From Gemmatimonadota bacterium (GTDB lineage: Bacteria > Gemmatimonadota > Gemmatimonadetes > Gemmatimonadales > GWC2-71-9): a DNA stretch of 14,473 bases. A model generated the notes under the pieces. The model was not told the DNA's origin. It did not search any database and saw only the letters and a list, made by a program, of their open reading frames with translations. Positions 1 through 6,838 of this stretch are shown here, in pieces (within the stretch, counting starts at the first letter, position 1; every line of letters begins with the position of its first letter). The stretch is from positions 1-14,473 of the forward strand of contig JAGGAG010000082.1 of the NCBI GenBank assembly GCA_017889745.1. Reading direction: 5' to 3'. Both the position numbers and the translations under genes were made by a program.

Positions 1-33
1 CCACCACCCTCTGCGTGAACGTCACGGAATCTC

Positions 34-354
34 CTATGATCCGGGCGGCGTGTACTTGATGGCCTTCTTCGCCGCGGCGTCGATTTCTTCCGGGGAGATG
101 AGCAGCGTCGAGTGGAGGTTCACGGCCCCGCTCGCATTGACGACCAGGCTCAAGGCCGCGGCCGTGGCGGTGTCGGGGAACTCCGCGATGCCGACCACGT
201 CATCGGTGCCAAGCGCAAAATGGAACGAGTGGAGCTTCCCACCGGCCGACTCGATCATCTTCTTCACGGCATCGCGCCGCTTCGTCCCGCCATCCTTCAG
301 CAACCCCTTGGCTCCCTCGGCCGCGTACGACGCGCGCCACAGGTACATCGGCAT
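34..354 (-). CDS. GYD-domain protein
   Basis: A 106-residue protein that matches the GYD family (PF08734) almost end to end by eye. It has an N-terminal YLWRASY strand, a GAKGLLKDGGTKRRDAVKKM helix, a central GGKLHSFHFALGTDDVVGIAEFP block, then an alanine-rich helix and a C-terminal SPEEIDAAAKKA helix. The family is small, cytoplasmic and ferredoxin-like in predicted fold; its biochemical role is not established. The ATG at 354 is chosen because an AAGGAG lies six bases upstream; a second ATG two codons later is possible. It begins 25 bp after the kinase stop on the same strand, so the two genes are probably co-transcribed. Whether the kinase acts on it is unknown. There is no signal peptide or membrane segment. 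Confidence 0.85.
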   Translation of the reverse strand: MPMYLWRASYAAEGAKGLLKDGGTKRRDAVKKMIESAGGKLHSFHFALGTDDVVGIAEFPDTATAAALSLVVNASGAVNLHSTLLISPEEIDAAAKKAIKYTPPGS

Positions 355-379
355 GACCCGCTCCTTGACTGGGGGAAGG

Positions 380-2005
380 TCAACCTACGGGCGGGACCGG
401 GGGTTGGTAAGAGGCGCTGGCACGCCACCACTCCGCGGCCTGCTCCTCGTCCCAGGACGCCCCGTCGATGGCCGCGAGCGAGCGCGACACCGCGAGCGCG
501 CTCGCCGGCCGGTCGTCCGGCTCCTTCGCCAGGCAGGCGAGCACCAGGCGCTCCAGCGCCTCCGGCACCACGACTCCCGCCCGTTTCGACGGCGGGACCG
601 GCGCTTCCATGGTGTGCTTCAGCATCATCTTGACGCCGGTCTCGGCCTCGAACACCAGGCGCCCGGTAAGCAGGTAGTAGGCGACACACCCGACGGCGTA
701 GACATCCGCCCGCGCATCGACGGGCTCGCCGAGCGCCGCCTCTGGCGCCATGTAGGCGGGCGTGCCCGGCGTGAGCCCGGCGCCCGTGACCACCGACGGT
801 GCCGCGGCCGCGATGTGCTCCTCGACTCCCCGGTCGGCCGTCGACTTGACCAGGCCGAAGTCCAGCACCTTCACGAAATCGTGGGTGAGTCCCTGCCGCC
901 CGACGTGAATATTCGCGGGCTTGATGTCGCGATGGATCAGGCCGGATGCGTGTGCCTCGGCCAGTGACTCGCAGACCTGACGCAGGATGTGAATGACCCG
1001 CCCCGCGGGCAGCGGCCCCGCACGGCTCACCAGCGCGTCGAGGGTCATGCCGTCCAGCAGCTCCATCACGAAGTACATCGTCCCGTCTTCCGTGACGCCG
1101 AAATCGTAGAGCTCGACCGTATGGGGCGAGCGCAGGCTGGCGGCGGCCTCCGCTTCGCGCCGGAAGCGCTTGACGGCAAGCTGCGCGGCTTCACCGCCAC
1201 CCTCGGCGACCATCTCGGGCCGGATCAGCTTGATCGCGGCCGGGCGGGCGAGCATGCGGTGAGTCGCCCGGTACACTTCGCCCATTCCCCCGCTGCCGAT
1301 CAGGTCGCCAAGCTGGTAACTCCCCATCTCCCGCGCCTGTGCCACCTGCTGTCCAAGGCGCCGCACGACGTTCGCAATCACGACCGATACCCCGACGATC
1401 AGGTAGTCGGGATAGTGCATGAGCAGCGCATTCGCCGGGGAGCCGAAGTCCCACGTTCCCCGCGCCTTCGCAATGAGCATCGACAGGGGATTCATGGACA
1501 CGGCGATGAGGCCGACGACCAGAGTCTTCGCGGGCGTGCTCGGTATGATCGCCGCAAAGATCAGCACCGCCACGCCCACCCAGGAGATCACCGGCGACAC
1601 CACCCAGTTCGAGGGCACCGCATGCCAGTGGATCATCAGGCCGATGGTGAATGCAATCACCACCAGGTACACGAGCCCGAGATCCAGGACGAACGCCGGA
1701 TTCCGATCGGTCCTTCGGGTGAAGAAGTAGAGCGCAAGCGATGCGGACACTCCCACGGCGGCGAACACCTCGTCCGAACCCAGCTGGAGCCACCGGGGGT
1801 CCCCATGCGTCTGCATCCGAATGGCGAGGTGGTCGGCGATCGTGGCGGCCGTCCACAGCACGGCAACGAGGAGCGCCGTGATCCCGAGCCGGCGCGATGC
1901 CTCCTTGAGCAGGTCGTTCGGGAGCGCGCGCGAGTGCCCGAGCGCTCGCTTGAGCCCCGCAGGGGTACTGCGGAGGAGAGGACCGATGAGCCTGAGGTCG
2001 GGCAT
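380..2005 (-). CDS. membrane-anchored Ser/Thr protein kinase (Hanks type)
   Basis: A 541-residue kinase. The N-terminal half has about six hydrophobic spans (roughly residues 41-58, 79-95, 107-125, 136-155, 160-178, 200-217). The kinase domain starts near residue 229 and fills the rest. Key elements are intact: glycine loop GSGGMG at 237-242, the beta-3 Lys259 in AAIKL, catalytic HRDIKPAN at 358-365 (Asp360, Asn365), DFG at 382-384, and the APE motif at 420-422 after an activation loop rich in Ser and Thr. It is an RD-type, apparently active enzyme that would phosphorylate cytoplasmic proteins. The membrane-first order is the reverse of PknB-type kinases (kinase, one TM, PASTA). The substrate and the signal sensed by the membrane part are unknown. 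Start: ATG with AAAGG five bases upstream. The GYD gene follows in the same direction. Confidence 0.93.
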   Translation of the reverse strand: MPDLRLIGPLLRSTPAGLKRALGHSRALPNDLLKEASRRLGITALLVAVLWTAATIADHLAIRMQTHGDPRWLQLGSDEVFAAVGVSASLALYFFTRRTDRNPAFVLDLGLVYLVVIAFTIGLMIHWHAVPSNWVVSPVISWVGVAVLIFAAIIPSTPAKTLVVGLIAVSMNPLSMLIAKARGTWDFGSPANALLMHYPDYLIVGVSVVIANVVRRLGQQVAQAREMGSYQLGDLIGSGGMGEVYRATHRMLARPAAIKLIRPEMVAEGGGEAAQLAVKRFRREAEAAASLRSPHTVELYDFGVTEDGTMYFVMELLDGMTLDALVSRAGPLPAGRVIHILRQVCESLAEAHASGLIHRDIKPANIHVGRQGLTHDFVKVLDFGLVKSTADRGVEEHIAAAAPSVVTGAGLTPGTPAYMAPEAALGEPVDARADVYAVGCVAYYLLTGRLVFEAETGVKMMLKHTMEAPVPPSKRAGVVVPEALERLVLACLAKEPDDRPASALAVSRSLAAIDGASWDEEQAAEWWRASASYQPPVPPVG

Positions 2006-2186
2006 GACACCTTTGCGGCGAGCGAAGTGATGCGGCTAGGCGCGTGCAAAGCGCGTGCGCCGGGGAGAGCAGAACGTACAAGTTGACGTGGGAGGGGGTA
2101 AGGGGAGCGGCCTGAAAGAAGTGCGCTGAGCGTGCGCCCGGCGCCTGCGCGGAGCGCGTCGCGCCATCCCCATGCGACGCGGTCGT

Positions 2187-2888
2187 TCAGTCCATGCCCT
2201 GATGCATGTGCTCCTGGCCCGGCGCCCACGGATCGCCGGACATCACGTTCACGTGCACCATCCAGCCGAACGACTGGGCCCGGAAGCGGCCGCCAGCCTG
2301 CACGCACGCCTCCTCGGTCGTGATGCTGCCGCGGGGGCCGAACTTCGCATTCCGCCCGATGAAGTCGGCGGCGTTGCGGGCCTCGCGGCCGCGTGGCATG
2401 CAGATGCTGGTGTGCAGGTGCCACTGCACCAGGCCGAGCGGCACGCGGGCATCGAGGTCGTCGAGCGTGGCACTGGCGGGCATGGTATACATGACACCGA
2501 TGAGGCGGAGGTGGCCGCTGGCACTGCGCTCGTAGAGGAGCGACGTAGGCCGAGCGGGATCGAAGCTCGATCGGGCGCGGAATCCGTTGGCGAGGCTGGT
2601 GTAGTGGAGCAGCTTCGCCTGCGTCATGGCCTTGCTCCGCACCTTGTATCCGTCCTGTTCCGCCAGCTCGACCGATTGGTAGCGGCTCACCGCCTGGCGG
2701 GCGACGCGAACCAGGCTGTCGCCGCGGGCGGAATCGGCGCCGGTGGGAACACGGGCAGGCGTCACGCGTAAATGAGGAGAGACATCGTGCGGTTCGGCCG
2801 CGGGCATGTCACCGTGGGCGTGCTGCTGGCCCGCGAGGGGCGCAGCGGACCAGGCGAAGATCAGGACCAGCACGGCTGGGGCGCGCAT
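2187..2888 (-). CDS. secreted His/Cys-containing protein of unknown function
   Basis: A 233-residue protein with a clear signal peptide (hydrophobic core AVLVLIFAWSAAPLAG, likely cut near residue 20). The mature N-terminus is rich in His and Pro. The middle carries a run with HYTS near 95-98, DPARPTSLLYE near 110-120 and GHLRLIGVMYTMP near 125-137. This pattern resembles conserved exported hypothetical proteins I have seen, but I cannot name the family. Then come WHLHTSIC (156-163), a second Cys at 195, and HV near 212, with more His in the tail. The two cysteines could form a disulfide and the histidines could bind a metal; both are inferences. A GGGAG lies nine bases before the ATG at 2888. 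It is divergent from the DUF1428 gene, with 187 bp between them. It ends 181 bp before the kinase start, so a shared transcript is possible but not evident. Confidence 0.8.
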   Translation of the reverse strand: MRAPAVLVLIFAWSAAPLAGQQHAHGDMPAAEPHDVSPHLRVTPARVPTGADSARGDSLVRVARQAVSRYQSVELAEQDGYKVRSKAMTQAKLLHYTSLANGFRARSSFDPARPTSLLYERSASGHLRLIGVMYTMPASATLDDLDARVPLGLVQWHLHTSICMPRGREARNAADFIGRNAKFGPRGSITTEEACVQAGGRFRAQSFGWMVHVNVMSGDPWAPGQEHMHQGMD

Positions 2889-3075
2889 CGTTCATGTCTC
2901 CCAAGAGTCGGTGTGATTGCCAACCTTCCGACGCAGGGAGGCGACCCGGGTTAAGCGGGGCATGGCGAGCGTGACGCGAGGCACGCCAGCATTGCGCGAT
3001 CGGGCCGCCGCGGAGACCTTCCCGATGCCGCGCTGGTACCGCGGCGCCGACAGATGACACCCACGGGAGGGACCC

Positions 3076-3429
3076 ATGCAATACGTCGACGGATTCGTGA
3101 TGGTGGTGTCGAGGCGGAAGCTCAAGGACTACAAGCGACTGGCGCAGAAGGCGGGCAGGATCTGGCGCGAGTATGGGGCCCTGGAGTACCGGGAGTGCGT
3201 GGGCGACGACCTCAAGGCACGGTGGGGGTTCCCGAAGATGGCGAAGTTCAAGGCGGGTGAGACCGTGGTCTTCTCCTGGATCACCTACAAGTCGAAGGCG
3301 CAGCGCGACCGGGTGAACAAGAAGGTCATGGCCGACCCGCGACTGGCGGACATGATGGACCCGAACAACATGCCGTTCGATCCCAAGCGCATGGCGATGG
3401 GCGGGTTCAAGACGCTCGTGTCCTATTAG
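3076..3429 (+). CDS. DUF1428 family protein (YbaA-like)
   Basis: A 117-residue protein, the same length as E. coli YbaA, with the family's landmarks: N-terminal YVDGFVMVV, the central GALEYRECVGDD, VVFSWITYKSKAQRD, then VMADPRL and a C-terminal MPFDPKRMAMGGFKTLV. The family (PF07237) is a small cytoplasmic protein with a predicted dimeric alpha/beta-barrel fold; no reaction has been established for it. The start is fixed by a strong GGGAGG six bases upstream of the ATG. It stands alone: the next gene is 54 bp downstream behind its own promoter-like sequence. It is unusually lysine-rich for this GC-rich context. Confidence 0.9.
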   Translation: MQYVDGFVMVVSRRKLKDYKRLAQKAGRIWREYGALEYRECVGDDLKARWGFPKMAKFKAGETVVFSWITYKSKAQRDRVNKKVMADPRLADMMDPNNMPFDPKRMAMGGFKTLVSY

Positions 3430-3432
3430 GCC

Positions 3433-3460
3433 TTGAGCATGGGTCGTATGCGACTATACT
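3433..3460 (+). promoter_or_regulatory. sigma70-type promoter candidate
   Basis: TTGAGC at 3433-3438 and TATACT at 3455-3460, separated by 16 bp. The -10 box matches five of six consensus bases and the -35 box four of six, which stands out in such GC-rich DNA. The start point would fall near 3467, just upstream of the small exported ORF at 3484. No transcription data are available. Confidence 0.45.
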
Positions 3461-3483
3461 GAACGCATGAAGACGGATTCACG

Positions 3484-3834
3484 ATGCGCCGCCTGATTCC
3501 CGGCCTGCTCGGCGCTGCGCTCGCGCTCGGCGCGGCACATGGTCGTGCGCTGACGCAAGCGCACGGCCATGCCGTGGCCCCGGGCGCCGTTTCAGCGCGC
3601 GTGCCCGAGCTGCGGGCCGCCAGCGAGCGCATCCCCAAGGCCCCGCTGGAAAGGGCGGCGCGCACGCGGCGCCCCTCCGCCGCCGGGAGCACCGGCATCC
3701 TTCCGGCGCCGGTCGCGACCGGGGCGGTCGGCGCGCCCGTCATCCTCGTCGTCCGCGGCCGCGCGGCCCTGGTGTCGCGGCCCAGCGAATGCGGCCACTG
3801 CACCCGGGCGCCGCGTCCCCCGCCCATCAGCTAG
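3484..3834 (+). CDS. small exported hypothetical protein
   Basis: A 116-residue ORF I do not recognise. Its first 20 or so residues look like a signal peptide (two Arg, then a Leu/Ala/Gly core, then AHGRA). The rest is Ala/Arg/Pro-rich and low in complexity, with one hydrophobic stretch near residues 79-90 (VATGAVGAPVIL) and a CGHC pair near the C-terminus. The third codon positions are GC-biased in this frame, and a promoter-like sequence lies just upstream, which together favour a real gene. Against it are the biased composition, the lack of a good ribosome binding site, and an ORF of similar length on the opposite strand (3426-3827). CGHC is a thioredoxin-like spacing, but there is no thioredoxin fold around it, so no redox role should be assumed. 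Confidence 0.45.
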   Translation: MRRLIPGLLGAALALGAAHGRALTQAHGHAVAPGAVSARVPELRAASERIPKAPLERAARTRRPSAAGSTGILPAPVATGAVGAPVILVVRGRAALVSRPSECGHCTRAPRPPPIS

Positions 3835-3966
3835 ACCCCTCCACACAACCTGAACACGACTTCGTCCCCGCTGCCGTGAGGCGCTGGGCGACCGGCGCGT
3901 GGCGTTGCCATGCGCGCGGTGTCGTGTGGCCATCGACCACGGCTCCGTGCCGGGGAGAGTCATTGC

Positions 3967-5604
3967 ATGACCACAGCCTCAAGGCCCAGGACGGTGCGAC
4001 CGTCCCGGGAGAACCTCACACCACCTGCGGGCGCGCCACGGGTGCGCATCCAGCCGCAGATGGACGAACGCTTCGCCACCACGTGGAAAGCCGACATCGC
4101 GGCGGGCCTGGTGGTGTTCCTGGTGGCGCTGCCGCTCTGCCTCGGGGTGGCACTCGCCTCGGGGGCCCCGCTGGCCGCGGGACTCATTTCGGGCGTGATC
4201 GGCGGCCTGGTCGTGGCGCTGATCAGCGGCTCGCAACTCATGGTGAGCGGGCCGGCGGCCGGCCTCACCGCGATCGTGGCCACGGCGCTCGCCACGCTGG
4301 GATCGTGGGAGGCATTCCTCACCGCCGTCGTCATGGCGGGCGTGCTGCAACTCGGCCTGGGCGCCATTCGCGCCGGCATCATCGCGTACTTCTTCCCCTC
4401 GTCGGTGATCAAGGGGATGCTGGCCGCGATCGGCATCATCCTGATCATGAAGCAGCTGCCGTATGCCCTGGGGCAGACGGCCGCGGCCTCGGCTTTCAGC
4501 GAGGGCGAGGACGGCGTGCCCTTCGGGGCGCTCCGTTCCGCGCTGGCGGCGCTCACGCCGGCGGTGCTGTTCATCAGCGTCGCTTCGATGGCCCTCCTCA
4601 CGCTCTGGGACAAGACCCGGCTCAGGAAGCTCAAGGTGCTGCCGGGCCCGCTCGCGGTCGTGCTCTTCGGCACCGCGGTAAACGAGCTGCTGCGCGCGGT
4701 GGGATCGCCACTGGCCCTCCATGCCGACCAGCTCGTGACCCTCCCCTTCTCGCAGGGCGGGCCGCGCGAGCTGTTCAGCGCCCTGTCATTCCCGGACTGG
4801 TCGGTCCTGTCGGACCGGGCGGTGCACACCGTCGCGGTGACCATCGCGCTGGTGGCGAGCCTGGAGACGCTGTTGAGCCTCGAGGCGACGGACAAGCTCG
4901 ACCCGTACAAGCGGGAGGCGCCGGCCAACCGCGAGCTCGTGGCGCAGGGGGTGGGCAACATCCTGGCGGGTCTGGTGGGAGGGCTGCCGCTCACCGGCGT
5001 CATCGTGCGCAGCTCGGCCAACATCAATGCCGGGGGGAGGACGCGGTTCTCGGCCTTCTCGCACGGGATCCTCCTGCTGCTCGCCGTCGCGACGATCCCG
5101 GCGCTGCTCAACCGGATCCCGCTCGCGGCACTGGCGGCGATCCTGATCTACACCGGCTACAAGCTGGCCCATCCGCGGCAACTGCGCACCGCGTGGCGGA
5201 TCGGGCTGGACCACTTCATCCCGTTCGCGGTGACGATCGCGGCGATCCTGGCCACCGACCTGCTCGTCGGGATCATGGTCGGCCTCGCCGCCGGCATCTT
5301 CTTCGTGCTGCGGAACAACTTCCAGACCGCGTATCACCTGCACGAAGAGAACTTCCACTACAGCAAGACGCTGCGCCTGGTGCTGGCCGAGGAGACGTCG
5401 TTCCTCAACAAGGCGAGCATCGTCAACACGCTGAACGCCATCCCGGCCGGGAGCAGCGTGGAGATCGACGGCACGCGGGCGAGTTACATCGACTACGACG
5501 TGCTGGAGATCATCCACAACTTCACCGAGACGGCCAGGCTCCGGAACGTCACCCTGAGGCTCGTAGGCATCCCGCCGTGCATCAGCGCACCGGCGGCCCA
5601 CTGA
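3967..5604 (+). CDS. SulP-family anion transporter, probably bicarbonate
   Basis: A 545-residue inner-membrane transporter of the SulP/SLC26 family. The transmembrane core runs from about residue 42 to 447: first helix DIAAGLVVFLVALPLCLG, the QLMVSGPAAGLTAI segment, and the conserved SLEATDKLDPYKREAPANRE region at 304-323 leading into GGLPLTGVIVRSSANINAGG. A short C-terminal STAS domain follows (about 465-535, with VEIDGTRASYIDYDVLEII). SulP proteins carry sulfate, bicarbonate or dicarboxylates. The carbonic anhydrase gene 12 bp downstream points to bicarbonate, by analogy with known SulP-carbonic anhydrase pairs; the substrate is inferred. The ATG at 3967 is chosen over an in-frame ATG at 3910 because GGGGAGAG lies upstream of it and the extra 19 residues are not family-like. 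Confidence 0.92.
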   Translation: MTTASRPRTVRPSRENLTPPAGAPRVRIQPQMDERFATTWKADIAAGLVVFLVALPLCLGVALASGAPLAAGLISGVIGGLVVALISGSQLMVSGPAAGLTAIVATALATLGSWEAFLTAVVMAGVLQLGLGAIRAGIIAYFFPSSVIKGMLAAIGIILIMKQLPYALGQTAAASAFSEGEDGVPFGALRSALAALTPAVLFISVASMALLTLWDKTRLRKLKVLPGPLAVVLFGTAVNELLRAVGSPLALHADQLVTLPFSQGGPRELFSALSFPDWSVLSDRAVHTVAVTIALVASLETLLSLEATDKLDPYKREAPANRELVAQGVGNILAGLVGGLPLTGVIVRSSANINAGGRTRFSAFSHGILLLLAVATIPALLNRIPLAALAAILIYTGYKLAHPRQLRTAWRIGLDHFIPFAVTIAAILATDLLVGIMVGLAAGIFFVLRNNFQTAYHLHEENFHYSKTLRLVLAEETSFLNKASIVNTLNAIPAGSSVEIDGTRASYIDYDVLEIIHNFTETARLRNVTLRLVGIPPCISAPAAH

Positions 5605-5616
5605 GGAGCGGCAATC

Positions 5617-6249
5617 ATGGACGCGATCAAGCGAATCTTCGAGAACAACCGCGCCTGGGTGCGCGAGACGATGCGGCAGGATCCCGGGTTCTTCCAGCGG
5701 ATGCTGAAGGGCCAGTCACCCAACTTCCTGTTCATCGGGTGCTCGGACAGCCGGGTGCCGGCCAACGTGATCACGGGCACGACGGGCGGCGAGATGTTCG
5801 TGCACCGGAACGTGGCCAACCAGGCGATCCCGTCGGACCTGAACATGCTCGCGGTGCTGCAGTACGCCGTGGACGTGCTGAAGGTGCCGCACGTGGTGGT
5901 GTGCGGGCACTACGGCTGCGGCGGCGTGAAGGCGGCGCTGGAGCTGCCCGACGGGCAGCATGAACTGGTGGACCAGTGGCTGGGGCACGTCCGGCAGGTG
6001 CGCCGGCGGCACCACGCCGAGCTCGCGAGCCTGGACGCCGAGGCACAGGCAAGGCGGCTGGTGGAGCTCAACGTGATCGAGCAGGTGCAGCACCTGGCGA
6101 TGACCTCGGTGGTGCGCGCGGCGCGGCAGCGAGGACAGGACCTGCACCTGTGGGGCTGGGTGTACAGCATCGGCGACGGCCTGCTGCACACGCTCGAGGT
6201 CAACACCGCGGTGGACGAGGTACCGGAACTCGCGCGGGTGGGCGCCTGA
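5617..6249 (+). CDS. can: beta-class carbonic anhydrase
   Basis: A 210-residue enzyme that interconverts CO2 and bicarbonate in the cytoplasm. The zinc site is complete: Cys42 and Asp44 in CSDSR, with Arg46, and His98 and Cys101 in GHYGCGG. These are the same positions I recall for E. coli Can, and the length is close too. Other family marks are the N-terminal FENNRAWVRE, FVHRNVANQ at 61-69, SDLNMLAVLQYAVDVL, and the C-terminal LHLWGWVYSIGDGLL. GAGGAG upstream of the ATG supports the start. It is 12 bp behind the SulP gene and almost certainly translated from the same mRNA, so imported bicarbonate could be equilibrated with CO2 on arrival. No obvious regulatory residues are visible. Confidence 0.96.
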   Translation: MDAIKRIFENNRAWVRETMRQDPGFFQRMLKGQSPNFLFIGCSDSRVPANVITGTTGGEMFVHRNVANQAIPSDLNMLAVLQYAVDVLKVPHVVVCGHYGCGGVKAALELPDGQHELVDQWLGHVRQVRRRHHAELASLDAEAQARRLVELNVIEQVQHLAMTSVVRAARQRGQDLHLWGWVYSIGDGLLHTLEVNTAVDEVPELARVGA

Positions 6250-6297
6250 CGAGGCAGCTGAGGATGTCTTCCCGCTGACTTCACGGCGGCTTCCGGC

Positions 6298-6342
6298 CTC
6301 CAGCGCGAGACTGGAGCGTGGCCGACTACGGTCGAGGGCCAC
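6298..6342 (+). terminator. two adjacent hairpins between carbonic anhydrase and cytochrome c
   Basis: CTCCAG (6298-6303) pairs perfectly with CTGGAG (6311-6316) over a 7-base loop. Immediately after, GTGGCC (6318-6323) pairs with GGCCAC (6337-6342), with a small inner GAC/GTC pairing around TACG. No T-run follows. The pair could end the carbonic anhydrase transcript, act as a leader structure for the cytochrome gene at 6359, or be chance in GC-rich DNA. Confidence 0.35.
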
Positions 6343-6358
6343 CTGGGAGGAGGGCAAC

Positions 6359-6790
6359 ATGAGGAACAGAGACGGAATCGGCCGCCGGCATGCCGGGGCC
6401 GGTGTACTGCTGGCGGCACTCCTGTCCGGACTGTCCGGGACAACGGCGGCGGCACAGGAGGTACCGGTGGCGGCGGGCGTCACCGTTGATGGTGTGGAGC
6501 AGGGGATGCGCCTGTATCACAGCAAGGGTGCCTGCGTCCCGTGCCACGGCGACCTCGGTGTCGGCACGGCCGATGGTCCCGGTTTCCTGACCGGACGCTG
6601 GAAGCTCGGTACCGGCAGCTACGAGTGGCTGCAGCATGTCGTTCGCCACGCCGGCTGGGGCGCGACCGGGCGCGCGGGAGACCCGCGACCGATGCGGGGA
6701 CCGACGGTGCTCGACTCCACCGAGGTGGTCCAGGTGGCGGCCTATGTCTGGAGCATCAGCCGGGGACGCGCCGCGCCTTCCTCACCCTAG
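6359..6790 (+). CDS. exported mono-haem cytochrome c
   Basis: A 143-residue periplasmic electron carrier. A signal peptide with a hydrophobic core (residues 14-31) ends in TAAAQ. The single haem site is CVPCH at 59-63, preceded by the usual class I cytochrome c helix EQGMRLYHSKGACVPCHGD. The sixth ligand is probably Met112 in DPRPMRGPTVL, followed by the family's C-terminal helix STEVVQVAAYVWSISR. The ribosome binding site is strong (GGGAGGAGG). It converges with the 14-haem cytochrome operon: its stop lies 48 bp from that operon's last stop codon. It could be the soluble partner of that operon, but as it is not co-transcribed this is inference from proximity. Confidence 0.9.
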   Translation: MRNRDGIGRRHAGAGVLLAALLSGLSGTTAAAQEVPVAAGVTVDGVEQGMRLYHSKGACVPCHGDLGVGTADGPGFLTGRWKLGTGSYEWLQHVVRHAGWGATGRAGDPRPMRGPTVLDSTEVVQVAAYVWSISRGRAAPSSP

Positions 6791-6838
6791 CAGCAACGCG
6801 CAGGGCCACAATTCCGGGGCGGTGATCGCGCGTCGTTC

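Noticed and set aside
989..2086. A 365-codon plus-strand open frame
   Set aside because: Antisense to the kinase; the composition is Arg/His/Glu-rich and shows no fold-like pattern.
3006..3036. An inverted pair ATCGGG/CCCGAT in the spacer before the DUF1428 gene
   Set aside because: Only 6-bp arms with a 17-base spacer in GC-rich DNA; too weak to call.
3426..3827. A 133-codon minus-strand ORF opposite the small exported ORF
   Set aside because: No signal, no promoter and Arg/Ala-rich composition. The plus-strand frame is better supported, though only modestly.
3910..3966. A longer start for the SulP transporter
   Set aside because: The 19 extra residues are not family-like, and a purine-rich ribosome binding site sits before the ATG at 3967.
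3789..5963. A 724-codon plus-strand open frame
   Set aside because: It overlaps the SulP and carbonic anhydrase genes in another frame. Its translation is Arg/Gly/Ala/His-rich with no domain, as expected from a shadow of GC-rich coding DNA.
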